The notes: generated by a model from the sequence alone, not told the origin. 64,000 bases of DNA from Pictodentalium vernedei (GCA_031216915.1 CM062289.1:247133187-247197186), one strand, 5' to 3'. Positions 21,440 to 33,032 are shown, numbered from the stretch's first letter. Program-made: numbers and translations.

Positions 21440-23180
21440 AGGGCCTGACCATCACCTGTAGTACCTGCGAGGCTTCCGGAAGGAGAAACCACATCCCCCT
21501 CGTGAAGAGCCTCAACTCACCGGCTTAGGGGCATCTGACCAGTAGTCTCAATCAGACCTACGCCCCCTTCCCGGGTCGCTGTATTGATGATCCCTAGAGT
21601 AATTATAGAAGGGTTTCCTATACCCTCGCAAGGAGTCCCCTTTAGACGATTTCGTCTAGGATGTCCTCCCTTACTCTTTTCTGCTGCTGCGGGTCGATTA
21701 GACGCCGACTTAAGGAGCAGAGTATTGACGCTTTCTTTGTAGCTTGGTCATAAACCAATGAAAGCTTATTGTCAAAAACTTAGTGTCCGGATACCAGAGC
21801 GACCCGTAGAGAGTTTTTCACCTTGTCATCTATTAAAGATGACGATGCAAGGGCTCCGTCACGTTTGATTAACTCCAAATTAGCCGCTGTTAAGGCAGAG
21901 TTATACGTGGTAAACATAAACATAATAGCCCTGGAAAGGACTCTTACAGAGGTACGAATGTCCTCAAATTCCTTTCCGTTGAGATGTTGCGCCACAGGTC
22001 TTGAAGGTGATCTGCGTAAGACAATGCATCTAAATTCGCTCTGATTGAATAAATTGCCATCTCAATTGTGTCCGAGCGGATACTGAATGACGAAGGTAAG
22101 GACATGACTAGGTCCTCAGCCTGCTCATCCAAACGCAGAGAAACTCTCTGTACATCTTCCCTGACCGTTTTAAATGAACGTAGTCCAACAAACGGTAAAT
22201 TTATGGAAGATCATAACAAGAAACCGCCTTTCTTCTTCCCACTGGAAAGTTGAATATGGCATCATCCAAATGGCGGAAGGCATGCGACACCTAACACTGA
22301 ACCGGAAAAGACAGGACCACCTAATTTGTCCGGATAAAGTCAGCGTCCAACGACGCCGACTGTTTCTTCCTAGTGGTCGCAGCATTCTGATTCGCTGGAA
22401 CAAATTCAGGGTAGTGTTGATGGCTTAAATCCATCGCAACCATGTGTTGTTCCGAAAGGGAAGGGTAATCCTCTTCCGTATCCCTTTCACTATCCAACTG
22501 AATTAGTTGAAATTCACGGTCAGTGGGATCTGAACTTGCAGATGACTGAACCGACCCAGCACCATCCGACAGCTCAGGTTCTGAGACTGCCGTCGGCTGT
22601 TCTGCACTTGCTGGGATGCTGCGATGAGCTGCGCAATCAGCGACAGCAAGTCCGTTACGGAGGCCTTGCTTCTTCTTCTGTTCCGTCGTCGCTGGGTGAG
22701 CCTGTTTATATTTTAAGGTGCTCGCTCTACCCAATCCATCTCTTAGACCGCAACAGACACACCTGGTGTCACGGTACCCACGGATGGAGTAACGCTTCAC
22801 CGGTCAAGCTAGCTGGCGACAGGGAACTGAAACCACTGGTTTGTGGTTTATAGACCTGTCCAATGTTCATGAGCACCTTTGCCGATAGCTCTGTTTGATC
22901 ATATGAGTGCGATGTCGGCAGCACACTGTCTCTAGGCATCACGTAAACATCACCATGTCCTTGTTCCTCTGAAATTGAAACTAAGAAACGAGAATGACTC
23001 TGTGGCAAGAGGACCGGCAGTGGCCTCTCGCTGCTAACAACGTACCGTGACACCCGTCTCAAACGTCATCCCATCCGACACAAGTTGAGCAAGAATTAGT
23101 GGGAGTACATCGACTACATGCAAGGCAACCAACATGTAAATCAGAGGAAAGGCTTACTTGCCCTGCATTTTGAGCAATAC
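21440..23180 (-). pseudogene. gag-like region of copy G (many breaks)
   Basis: Closest to copy H: SFSIRSDTIEMAIYS, MAQHLNGKEFEDIRTSVRVL, an acidic/Ser-rich middle and a decayed Cys cluster at the start. It has many breaks. The leader begins near 23190. Confidence 0.75.
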
Positions 23181-23411
23181 ATTTTCATAATAAAGCAAAA
23201 TAAAGTCAATCGTACTCCCACCATCTCCATATTAAAAATCAGAAAAAGATACAAAATAAATAACATTCAAAATATAAATCGAAAAATAATATACACAAAA
23301 GAATTTTTCGAAAGATTTTGACAAGAGCCCAAGTCCCCAAAGGGAACAATGAGCCCAAATGTATCGCGATAAAGCCTAAGTGTGGACAAAAATTAATTTA
23401 TTATCCAAAAA
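23181..23411 (-). other. Leader of copy G, first part
   Basis: Equivalent to 13404-13620 of H. It ends TTATCCAAAAA, where copy B begins; the leader continues at 30542 with ATTAATTGCTACACTACCGG. Confidence 0.75.
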
Positions 23412-23449
23412 GTTAAAAAATTTATAGTAATTTATATATTTTTTATACT

Positions 23450-23640
23450 TACCAATGACCCAGACTTAGCTGGTGCTAACTCTAACAAAACCAGGGCCAA
23501 ACACAAATTTTGCCCCCCCAATCCCCAAAATTTGCATCCAAAACCAAAAGAAATCATGTCCTATAGGACCTCCATACTTCGCCCCTACTGCGCATGCGCA
23601 GTGTCAAGGACGTTCCGAAATTGGCGCCAATTATCATTCT
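23450..23640 (-). repeat. Left ITR of copy B
   Basis: Inverted partner of 30340-30529, with the NRF1-type palindrome at 23587-23602 and GGCGCC just inside. The outermost 38 bases (23412-23449) lie outside the ITR and are repeated in inverted form in the ICR. Confidence 0.9.
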
Positions 23641-23715
23641 TACTGGCAGTGCCTGGTCAGCGCTATGTACTCAGCGGGGAGGCAAGAGTTCCCAACTCCT
23701 GGGATGGCCATCCCC

Positions 23716-23804
23716 GTCTGGGTCATTGGTAAGTATAAAAAATATATAAATTACTATAAATTTTTTAACATTTTTATACTGTACCAATGACCCAGACTTA
23801 GCTG
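23716..23804 (-). other. Internal complementary region of copy B
   Basis: Reverse complement of the left extremity (ending ATTTTTTAAC) fused to the reverse complement of the right extremity (ATTTTTATACTGTACC). Read on the other strand it gives the predicted circle junction TATAAAAAT-GTT-AAAAAATT. Confidence 0.9.
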
Positions 23805-24419
23805 AATAGTAAAAAGGCTGGAGGGCCTAGGACATAGAGGAAAATCCAATAAGCTCAACTATATAATATAGAGGCAACCCATTAAGGAGAAAAGGAGTAT
23901 TAGGCTTTACATGTATCTTTCTTATTTAATATTAAATTAGAAAGATACAATACCCTTCATAACTGAGCACAATAACATTCATGTTCTCTATTAACATCCA
24001 GTATAACCCTTATACTAATTATTTTTAAAGTAAGCCAATAAATAAAGTTAGTCCAGAGAATTGAGACTCTTTATAATCTTTTAAAAGTGTCCGAGGATTG
24101 TATATTAACGCCCGTTTGACACTTGACATATACAAATGCTTCACACCGAGCTACACTTTAAAAATATGACATGAATGAATTTTAACATTAATATTACACT
24201 TTAAAACCATCCCGGAAGCGACTCAGAAATACTGACTTTGGAGGAGGCATTCCCTTGCTTTTCACTATAAAGCAGGTGACCTAAGGGAACACCCTCCCCC
24301 CCCCCCCCCCCCCCCCCCCCCTTTCCCCTTGCCCTGGGTCAAATAGCCCAGAGCGAAGAGGGCAGCCGGACGGAGTCACTGCCGGAACAGAAAGCCTGCA
24401 TAACTATAGTTGCAACTGT
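23805..24419 (-). other. 3' untranslated region of copy B: hairpin and poly-C
   Basis: Holds a hairpin TGTATCTTTCT / AGAAAGATACA (23912-23949) found in all family I copies. A run of 26 C (24296-24321; G on the coding strand) is followed by the small stem CTGGG / CCCAG. Tract length varies between copies: 26, 12, 11, 8 and 15. Confidence 0.7.
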
Positions 24420-25450
24420 TTAGTGGACGACATTCTGAGCAACAGATAACGGACCTAAACAATGCAGGTCTCCAGAAATGGACTCAATATTTCTGAGATA
24501 AAAATTCGTGAATGTGGATGGCTGAGACCAATAAGCAGCCTTCATTAAATCTGTAATAGCAATACTATTAGCGTAAGCCCAAGAAGTAGCAAGAGCTCTT
24601 ACTTCATGAGCGGAAATCTTAAGCACAGACTGCTGAGAAGAAGATAAACTCTCATAAGCAGTACGGATAGTTAATTGAATCCATCTAGCAATAGAATGGA
24701 CCGAAATGTCCCTTCTATTAGGCATCAAAGACAGAAAGAAACGTTTCCATCCCTTTCTGATAAACTGAGATCTCTGTTTATAGATACGTAACGCTCTAAC
24801 AGGACAGAGTAAAGGCCTACTCCTGTCTGAAGACGGAAGAGCCTTAATGACAATAGGTTCCGGATATTTATTAGGAGCCTGATTCTTAGCTAAAAAACCC
24901 ACATTAGTAGTGAAGGTGATAGTGTTCCCGACACTACGATAGTGAGAATCATCCACCGACAATGCATGAAGCTCACTGACTCTTCTAGCAGAAGAGAAAG
25001 CTAAGAGAAAAGCTGTCTTATAAGATAAGAATTTGAAATCTACTGTCCCAAGAGGTTCAAATGGCTTTTCCTTCAATTTAAGAAGAACCCAAGCTAAATT
25101 CCATTTAGGAATTAACCTAAGAGTTCTGGGTCTATTTATCGAGAAGTTTCTAACCAACTTAGATAAAGAGACATTAGATCCAATTTGTAAACTATCATGA
25201 TGTGCATAGGTATCAGATAACATAGACCTATAACCCTTAATAGTAACAGGCTGCAGTTTGATTTCGTCAAACAAGTATACTAGAAAGTTTGCAATGTCTG
25301 GTATAGAGGGATCGAAAATATCTACAGAATGATCCCTACACCAACGACGAAAAACCTTCCACTTAGCCGCATAGTTTAGCGAAGAGGAGGTCCTCCTACA
25401 GTTAGAAATCGCGTCCACTGCTCGTCCTGTAAAGTGCTTGCCATGCAAGA
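24420..25450 (-). CDS. Tyrosine recombinase domain of copy B
   Basis: Same as in A and E: SARRVSEL, HEVRAL and NFYLR supply the R, H-x-x-R and Tyr of the active site. The domain sits at the C-terminal end of a frame that stays open far upstream over RT-RNase H. The recombinase domain looks intact. Confidence 0.88.
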
Positions 25451-27692
25451 AGGACCGCACAACGGAAAAACGTGAAGGTTGAGACCTTGCGGGTTGTGAT
25501 GGAGTTGACGCGATTTCCCCTGCGAAAGAAGATCCTCCAGTGGAGGAAGCTTTCGTGGTAGGTCCCACAACAGACACCTGAGTAGATTTATCCACGGTCT
25601 CTGTGGAGACAGAGATGCTACCAACAGAATCTTGCATTGAGATTGTTTTATCTTTAGCAATACTTGCTGAATTAACGGCGCTGGAGGATACGCATATCCT
25701 ATCATTCCGTCCCAAGAGATCGACAGAGCGTCTACTGCAAATGCTCTTGGATCCGGACACGGAGACACATACGTCTGCAACTGATTGTTGAGATGTGTCG
25801 CAAATAAATCTATCATTGGCCGTTCCCATTGGTAGCAAATCTGACTGAATACTTGTTTGTTGAGAGTCCACTCCGACGGCAACAAGCGACCCTTTCGTGA
25901 AAGGGAGTCTGCTAGCACATTCAGACGACCCGGTATGTGACGGACCGAAAGAAGAACCTGATGTTCTAGCACAAACAGAAGGATTCTTTCCGTTAGATTG
26001 AACAACGGAACTGAATGAGTGCCTCCCTGATTCCATATATACGCCACTACTGTCGTATTGTTGGATAGGATTTGGACATGAGCATTGTGAATAATGTCCA
26101 TCCAATGACGTAACGCAAGCCAAATTGACATCATTTCCTTGATGTTTATGTGCTTGCCCAGGAATTGCGGATCCCAAAGACCCTGGCATCTCGAATCCGT
26201 TGGGATCAATGATGCACCCCAACCTGTTTGACTGGCATCCATCATAATGGTAAAACTCGGATCCGGCAACTGCAGCGGAACTCCCTGAGTTAACCACTGA
26301 ATGTTTGCCCAAGTCTGAATCTCTTGTTTCACTTGATCTGACAAGAGAACGTCTATGTCGAGCGAATGAATTTTCACACTCCAATTCTGAGTCAAGAAAA
26401 TTTGGAGAGGACGCGTGCGTAACTGCCCCATCGGAATGAGATCCGCAGCGGCTCCGCACAGACCTATCAGTCTCATAAATTCTCTCGCCGTAACTTTGTC
26501 TGCGTGCAGACAATAGCGAGCATAACAACTGACTAATTTCGCTCTGGTTAACGGCAGACGAACGAGATTGTTGTGCGTCTCGAAGCTCATTCCCAGATGT
26601 GTGAATGACTTGGACGGCACCAGATCTGACTTCTCCTCGTTTACTATAAAACCGAGACGTCGGAGCAATAGAAGTAGATTCTGAACATCGTTCTGAAGCG
26701 TTAACTCGTTGCCGTACCTCTGAAGAATGTCGTCCAGGTAGGCCGACGTTACCGCAGACGAATGAGCTCGGAAATAGATCATTACCGAGTTCATTACCCG
26801 AGTGAAAGCCCAGGGTGCTAGATTCAATCCGAAGCACATCGCCCGGAATTGATACACCACTCCTAGGACTGCGAAGCGTAGATACTTTCTGAATGTCGGA
26901 TGTACCATGACGTGAAAGTACGCATCTTTGAGATCTATGCTTGTTGCATAATCGTTCACCCCGAATACTCACTCTGACCGACCGAATCGTCTCCATATAA
27001 AACTTCGGAGCGACGATCAGCTTGTTTATCCAGCTCAAATCTATGACTGGACGGAACGAGCCGTCTGGTTTCGGAACCAGAAACAGATGGCTGTAGAATC
27101 CCGGAGTCTCCTGGTTTTCTACGACCTCTACCGCGTTCTTCATTAAAAGAGACTGCACCTCTGATAATAGAGCGTCTCTTTTCTGCGGATTTGACGGAAG
27201 TTGAGTCCACTTTGGACTTCGAGTTAATGGAGGCTTTCGTTTGAAGGATATCTTTAGACCTTCCGAAGTCACTCCTCTCACCCAAGGGTCGTCCGTAATT
27301 GACGCCCATTCTTGTGAAAAGCTCGACAACCTTCCGCCCACCGGTACGCGATAGAGGTTTAAGCTATCACCTCCTGGACCTGCGAGGCCTGCGGTAGGAG
27401 AAACCACGTCCTCCACGACCCGCACCTCGTCCCATCGACCTCGGGGCATCCGACCGGTTGTCCCGGCCCGAAGGACGTCCCGAACGTGAGTCGCTACCTT
27501 GACGGTCTCTCGAATAAGACCAAGAGGACGCACCGGAACCTCTATAGGAACCTCTCTTGGGCGCATTAGACCCAGAAGTGCCTGTCTTATTCTTGTCTGC
27601 CGTATCCGACTTCTTAGAAGCAGATTTGAACAACAGAGAATCCGAAGCTTTCTTTGTAATTTTATCATAAATAGCAGAAAGCTTGCCGTCAA
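25376..27692 (-). pseudogene. RT-RNase H of copy B (about one break)
   Basis: Motif A SIDLKDAYFHV, YLDDILQRYG, RNase H TDAS-equivalent, IKEMMSIWLALRHW, LSNNTT, HIPGRLNVLADSLSR and the DLFATHLNN / YAYPPAP segment are all recognisable. About one break relative to E. It overlaps the YR frame and the end of gag, as is usual for DIRS elements. Confidence 0.87.
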
Positions 27693-29457
27693 AGAGAAGT
27701 TCTCCGGAGACCGAAGCGACTCTGAGAGAGTTCTTCACCTTAGTATCCACGAGTGTGGATGTAGCTAGGGCTGCGTCACGTCTAACCAACTCCAGATTTG
27801 CCACTGAAAGGGCGGAGTTACACGTGGAATAAGCTACTGCCCTTGAAAGAAGTCTTAAAGAGGATTGTATATCCTGAAATTCTTTCCCTTGAAGGCGCAG
27901 TGATAACGCCTTAGTAAGGTGATCTGCGTAAGATAAGGCATCTAAACTGGCTCTGTTAGACGAAATAGCTGTTTCCAACACCGCGGTTGGAATAGAAGCC
28001 GACGACGGTAATGATAGCTCTAAGTCTTCCGCCTCGTCGTCCATACGCAGAGGAACTCTCGGAATACCCTGTCCTGCCGTGTCGAATTTATTCCTTGCAT
28101 TAATGAAAGGCAGGTTGAGAGTATTGGCGGACAAGAAACCTGCTTTCCCCGTTTTGGAAGCAAGTTTAAATATAGCGTCGTTCAATAATTCAAATGTTCT
28201 TGCAACATTATTGGACTGCGACGGAAACTCGGGAGCGATGTCCCTGAACCGCTCAAAAACTTCAGAGTCCAATGACGCTATAATCCTCTTGTCCGGAACC
28301 GCAGCAGTCTGGCCCGACGGAACAACTTGAGGGAGAAAGTGCCGGATGAAGTCCACGGCAGCTTTATGTTGTTCCGAAAGGGATAGCTCCAAGTCATCCG
28401 TATCCCTTTCACCATCCGGTCGGACCTCATGATGCTCCCGGTCGTCCGCCCCCGATGCTTCGGCGGAGCGTACCGACCCAGCGCCGCCGGATAATTCCCG
28501 ATCCGACACCGTTTCTGTCGGCTGCTGGGATGCTGCGATAAGTTGTGCTATCTGCACAAGTACGTCCGGCATCGAGACCTGCGGAGGCGCAGTCTTTCGC
28601 TGGTTTGCCGAGGGCAGCTCCGCATCTGATGGCTCCCGCATACTTTTTCTATGCGAACGTCCGGAGTCCATCGGCCTCGTGTCCCTGGCTGCCGGATGGT
28701 GTGACCTGGTCGTCGAAGAATCCCTGATCGGCGAAGCTGTTAAGATATCGGCGGTCACGCAGCCAAGGTGCGGTTGTGTGCGCTGATGAGAAGAAGCCTG
28801 AGCAGTCTCCGCGGACTGCCTATACAACGGAGCGTCCCGAGCGACGGACGTATGCTCCGCTTGCGACACATTCTGTACCACAACATCTGGTCCCAGATGT
28901 TGTTGTACGAGAGAGGGGCCTCTCTCGCTCGCGGCCCTGGACGAGCTAGGAACCGGACTCAAAGGCTTCCTCCGATCTCGCCTACTATCCGCCGTCACTG
29001 GGTGTGCACGTTGAATGTTTATAGTGCTCGCATCACCCAACATTTCCTCCTGGACCGCATCGGACGAACCCGGCTGCCGAACCATTCGGTGAATGGACAC
29101 TACACCGGGCGAGCTAGCGGACGACATTTGTTTAATCTCCATGAGCACTTTTGCCGCTAGCTCTGTATTCATTTGTGACGACGGAAGAGCACTTGCGGAA
29201 GATAACATGGAAACATCACCCTGTTCTTGTTCCTCTGAAATAGAAACTGAGAGAGTAGAGTGACCTTGCGGAGAAAGAGCCGGCATAGCCCTTTCTCCAG
29301 TAACAACATACTGTGACACACGTTTCCAATGTTTGTCATCCCAATATTGACATATAGAACAGGGATTAGTGCGAGAACACTGACTACAATTAATACAATG
29401 ATCATGAAAGTCAGAGGAAGATTTCTTCCTATTACAATTTGAACAATATCCTTTCAT
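27367..29457 (-). CDS. gag-like protein of copy B
   Basis: A frame of 696 codons starting MKGYCSNCNRKKSSSDFH. The N-terminal Cys cluster (Cys 5, 8, 21, 24, 27, 33, 36) is followed by a Ser/Arg-rich disordered middle. A conserved helical part (ELLNDAIFKLASK; SYADHLTKALSLRLQG) comes next, then a very basic Arg/Gly-rich tail ending RRPRRSRR, fit for nucleic-acid binding. Probably the capsid or RNP protein. The frame looks intact and overlaps RT-RNase H at its 3' end. Hairpin pair at 28881-28927. Confidence 0.85.
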   Translation of the reverse strand: MKGYCSNCNRKKSSSDFHDHCINCSQCSRTNPCSICQYWDDKHWKRVSQYVVTGERAMPALSPQGHSTLSVSISEEQEQGDVSMLSSASALPSSQMNTELAAKVLMEIKQMSSASSPGVVSIHRMVRQPGSSDAVQEEMLGDASTINIQRAHPVTADSRRDRRKPLSPVPSSSRAASERGPSLVQQHLGPDVVVQNVSQAEHTSVARDAPLYRQSAETAQASSHQRTQPHLGCVTADILTASPIRDSSTTRSHHPAARDTRPMDSGRSHRKSMREPSDAELPSANQRKTAPPQVSMPDVLVQIAQLIAASQQPTETVSDRELSGGAGSVRSAEASGADDREHHEVRPDGERDTDDLELSLSEQHKAAVDFIRHFLPQVVPSGQTAAVPDKRIIASLDSEVFERFRDIAPEFPSQSNNVARTFELLNDAIFKLASKTGKAGFLSANTLNLPFINARNKFDTAGQGIPRVPLRMDDEAEDLELSLPSSASIPTAVLETAISSNRASLDALSYADHLTKALSLRLQGKEFQDIQSSLRLLSRAVAYSTCNSALSVANLELVRRDAALATSTLVDTKVKNSLRVASVSGELLFDGKLSAIYDKITKKASDSLLFKSASKKSDTADKNKTGTSGSNAPKRGSYRGSGASSWSYSRDRQGSDSRSGRPSGRDNRSDAPRSMGRGAGRGGRGFSYRRPRRSRR
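28881..28927 (-). promoter_or_regulatory. Paired hairpins inside gag, copy B
   Basis: Same two inverted repeats as at 4384-4430, identical in stems. Confidence 0.6.
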
Positions 29458-30339
29458 TGTAAAAAGTCAACAACAAGTCCTAGTTACTCGCACAAACCCC
29501 TGACACAAAGATACATAATAACATGATCCATTAATAATGAAAAAACAATTGCAAATCAAAATAATTTTTGAAAAATATTTTTTCAGCGAAGCCCAAGTTT
29601 CTGAAAAGTAACGTTGAGCCCCGATGGATCCGATGGCTAAGTGTGGTCAAAAATTTTAAATTTATATTAAATAATTAATGCAACACTTACGGATAATAAA
29701 AATGTATCTTATAGTGAGATAAACTACACCAAAGGCAAACAGCCCCCCTCAAAAGAGACTGTTGCCAATGTAAACAGTGTAAAACACCCGAAAACATGAC
29801 TCCAGACACTGAAAAAACTGGCCCGAAATCAGTCATCAAAATTACACTCTATCTGATGCAAGACAGAGACTCCCAGGGGAGAATCTGCAGAACATCAGAT
29901 GGAAGATGCAGAACACAACGTTATACACCCATGGGTGAAAACGTAACTATGGGGAAAATAACAGAAAACATTCTGTAACCAAGCAACTCTCCCAAGAGAA
30001 TTTTAGAAATGAACTTTCTCAAAAATATGCCAAAAGCATGGGAGAATTGCAAGGGGGGACTTAGAAGGCCAGGGGAGAGGAAACACTGAATAAGCAGTGC
30101 AACTTTTTAGCAAGAATGACAACAAGAGGCCCATGCCTCGAAAATAGGCAACTTAACATAATTTCATAAAAAATTTTAAGTACAGCCCTGATTATTTTTT
30201 GTCACTCTTTTTTCCTCTCCTCCTTCTATATCCTCCTTAGAATCACCATTTCTCCAATAATTACGTGTCTGGCATCCTTTAAACTGAGATTTACAAGCAC
30301 AAAGATCAGTGAGATGTTGACTGATGAAGGCCCAAACAG
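29458..30339 (-). other. 5' leader of copy B
   Basis: Aligned with the leaders of A and E. It contains the spaced pair TCTCCCA / TGGGAGA, a purine-rich stretch and a GTAAGT-like match on the minus strand near 29684. No coding frame of note. Confidence 0.7.
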
Positions 30340-30529
30340 AGAATGATAATTGGCGCCAATTTCGGAACATCCTTGACACTGCGCATGCGCAGTAGGGGCG
30401 AAGTATGGAGGTCCCACTGGACATGATTTCTTTTGGTTTTGGATGCAAATTTTGGGGACTGGGGGGCAAAATTTGTGTTTGGCCCTGGTTTTGTTAGAGT
30501 TAGCACCAGCTAAGTCTGGGTCATTGGTA
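30340..30529 (-). repeat. Right ITR of copy B
   Basis: Inverted partner of 23450-23640, with the NRF1-type palindrome at 30378-30393 and GGCGCC at about 30352-30357. The terminal extension AGTATAAAAAT ends at 30541. Confidence 0.9.
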
Positions 30530-30541
30530 CAGTATAAAAAT

Positions 30542-31197
30542 ATTAATTGCTACACTACCGGAATATTTAATGTATCTTACAACAGTCCTACCATGATAAT
30601 AAATAGGAAACTACATATATTAATAGAGCGTTGTCAATGTAAACAACATCAGCAGAAAAACCGGAAACAAGACTCAAGGCATAATAAAAAAAGTCCCGAA
30701 GTCAGACTTTGAACTATCCAATGTAAAGCAAGATCTTCATCAGAAGAAAAAATGATACATCGGATGCATGATGCATGACCAAAAATGCCTAAACTAGGAT
30801 GAGGACGTAACCATGGGAATATACAGAATAATCATTCTGTGTAACACGTCAAACTCCCAAGAAATTTATAAAAAAATTTCAATAAAACAGGCCAAAAAGC
30901 TTGGGAGTTTAACTGGGGGCTTCAAGGAAGGATAGGGAAGGAACACTTAACAAACAGTGGAAAAATCATTAGCAAGAATGATGTCAGGCCCATGTCCCAA
31001 AAATGGGGAACATGAAATAATTTTTATAAAAATTATAAAGTTACAGCCCTGAACATTTCAAACCACTGTTTCTTCCTTCCATCATCCAGTTGTGTCCTTG
31101 GATCCACCAAATTCACCATTGATTTGTGTTTGGCATCATTAAAACTGAGATTTAAAAGCACAGATGTCAGTTTGTTGTTATCTGACTGAGGGCCAAA
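30542..31197 (-). other. Leader of copy G, second part
   Basis: Continues the G leader after B and matches 13617-13729 plus 17598-18145 of copy H. Non-coding. Confidence 0.75.
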
Positions 31198-31386
31198 CAA
31201 AGAATGATGTTGGCGCCAATTCTAGTCACTTCCTGACGTCTGCGCATGCGCAGAGAGTAAATGTATGGAGGGCCAGATAGGACTTTTAATTTTCGGTTTT
31301 GCATGCAAATTTTGGGGATTGGGGGGCAAAATTTGTGTTTGGCCCTAGATATTTTTGAGTTAGCACCAGCTAGTCTGGGCCATTGG
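31198..31386 (-). repeat. Right ITR of copy G
   Basis: Contains TCTGCGCATGCGCAGA at 31239-31254 and GGCGCC. The terminus GGTTATAGTAGAAAAAT runs to 31402. Confidence 0.85.
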
Positions 31387-31402
31387 GTTATAGTAGAAAA
31401 AT

Positions 31403-32270
31403 ATCAAATCTACTGATATTTGTTGAAGTTAACATGCTAACAAGAAAGATTATGTCCTCCCACTCCCCCGGACATGCACCGACTTCATCAAACTATAGGA
31501 TTAGTTTTTGAAAATAAGGGGACGAAAAATTTGGGCTTCCACAGAGAGCCAAATTTGAACCCAGAGGCTTGATTTGAACAAACTTGAAACTAATCGTCGT
31601 AAGAATGTTGCATATCAAATATCAAAAGATTCTGAAAAGTGCTTCAGGAGAAAATTTTTGAAAATATGCTGATTCAGCATTTTTTTCAATTCCTCCCCCA
31701 CCACCACCATAAGGTACCCTATGATGCCCCGCTTGCAATGTTTTTTACCCACTCAAATCTTGTGGTCTTAAGGATACTTCACACAAAATAACAGTTCTCT
31801 GTTCCATGTGGTTTGGGAAATATGGGCACTTGAAAATATTCTGTTTTGAGCTCCTGGGGTTCGCACACAGATGCAGAAATATTTTTGCATAAATCACACT
31901 TAAAAAGGATGCTGAGTACCACATATCAAGTTATTTCATCCACCAGATGTTGAGAATTTTTATTTTTTTAAATTTGAGGTAATTTTCTCCCACCCCCTCC
32001 CCATGGGAGCAGCATATCAATTTTAAACTGAATCGCCTCTCCTCACTCATCATTCACATGAAATTTTATTGAATCGGTCCAACAGTTTGGGAGGAGAAGC
32101 CTTAACCACCACCTTTACGAGGGAAAAGTGATTAGTATAGCTTACTCTGACTTTCGGGCAGGTGAGCGAATAAGATGTAACTGAGCCAGAAACTCTTTGA
32201 CTTTCTAACTACAATGGAACCCTGATAAACAAACAACCATATTTTCTGCAAAATTATTCTAATATAAACT
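31403..32270. repeat. Old tandem-repeat element, right flank of copy G
   Basis: Begins ATCAAATCTACTG, then contains the GAGCCAAATTTGAACCCAG and TTGATTTGAACAAACTTG phrases seen at 18330-18760. Decayed and without coding frames. It ends near GGGCAGGTGAGCGAATAAG. Confidence 0.55.
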
Positions 32271-32770
32271 AGAGATGGTCTGTCCCCCAGTATACTCCCA
32301 ACGTGGCATACCGCCTAGTGAAGGTGACTGAAAAGGGGCATTCAATTTTTCTAAGGAAAAAAAAATCCAATATGGCCACCAGTTGGCCATCTTGAAACCG
32401 AGCAGGAAAAAAATTATGTCAAGCACTTCCCCTCATCATGTTGATCATTTTTGTGAAGTTTCATGAAAATGTGGCTAAAACTGAGGAAGTAGTTCACTCC
32501 ACAAGTTTACATGTAAAAAGAATCCAGTATGGCCACCAGATGGGCATCTTGAAACCGAGCTGGAAAAAAAATGATGTCACGCACTTCCCCTCATCATGTT
32601 CATCATTTTTGTGAAGTTTCAAGAAAATGCAGCTAACACTGTGGAAATACTTTGCTCCACAAGTTTACATGTGCAACGGACCGAAGACGACAGAGCGACC
32701 GACGAACAAGCTGACTCCTTTACCCCCTTAAACTTCATTTTGTGGGGTATAATTGCCGATAATTGTTTTG
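32271..32770. mobile_element. Small tandem-repeat element with GGGGTATAAT end
   Basis: Two units of about 165-175 bp (around 32356 and 32522) share CAGTATGGCCACCAG-type starts, CATCTTGAAACCGAGC and CACTTCCCCTCATCATGTT. The end has GACCGACGAACAAGC and a hairpin-like ACCCCCTTAAACTTCATTTTGTGGGGTATAAT arrangement, as in element M. Non-coding. Confidence 0.55.
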
Positions 32771-32853
32771 TTTGTATTACATGTGTCTGTTGATAAACTG
32801 CGAACATATTCTTCATATTTTGATTAGAGCTCTGTCAAATAAGATAAAATAAG

Positions 32854-33032
32854 TTAACCCTTTACCCAAAGAACACATTAACAAAATTTATTACTTTAAT
32901 TTTTCAAAACATTTCAACGAAACATATCATGTGACCCCACTTGAAGAGCAGATTCAAATGAGGGGTCACATAATATGGCCAATTGATTAAAAAGGTGGAC
33001 AGATGCGGCTGATCCGTTAGATAAAAGGTAAA
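32854..33032. mobile_element. TTAA MITE 2 (decayed)
   Basis: Starts TTAACCCTTTACCC and retains GAGGGGTCACATAATATGG, the same phrase as MITE 1. The right end is degenerate. Probably the same family as MITE 1. Confidence 0.55.

Larger units (their letters stand above)
23412..30541 (-). mobile_element. DIRS-type retrotransposon, family I, copy B (nearly whole, inside G)
   Basis: About 7130 bp from GTTAAAAAATTTATAG to AGTATAAAAAT. All DIRS parts are visible: ITRs, ICR, 3' region with a poly-C tract, YR, RT-RNase H, gag and leader. Its ITRs differ at roughly five or six of 190 positions. It looks almost whole, with about one break in RT-RNase H. The flanks CCAAAAA and ATTAATTGC rejoin to match the uninterrupted leader of copy H without target duplication. 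Young, though older than E by ITR divergence. Confidence 0.93.
18800..31402 (-). mobile_element. DIRS-type retrotransposon, family II, copy G (broken; host of copy B)
   Basis: Starts GTTATAAATTC at 18800 and ends GTAGAAAAAT at 31402. It has ITRs (18839-19031, 31198-31386) that differ at about ten or more of roughly 190 positions, a clear ICR, a long 3' region, an RNase H remnant, gag-like sequence and a leader. Copy B (23412-30541) lies inside the leader. No RT core or YR domain is recognisable, so this copy is non-autonomous. Many breaks. Older than B. Confidence 0.88.
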
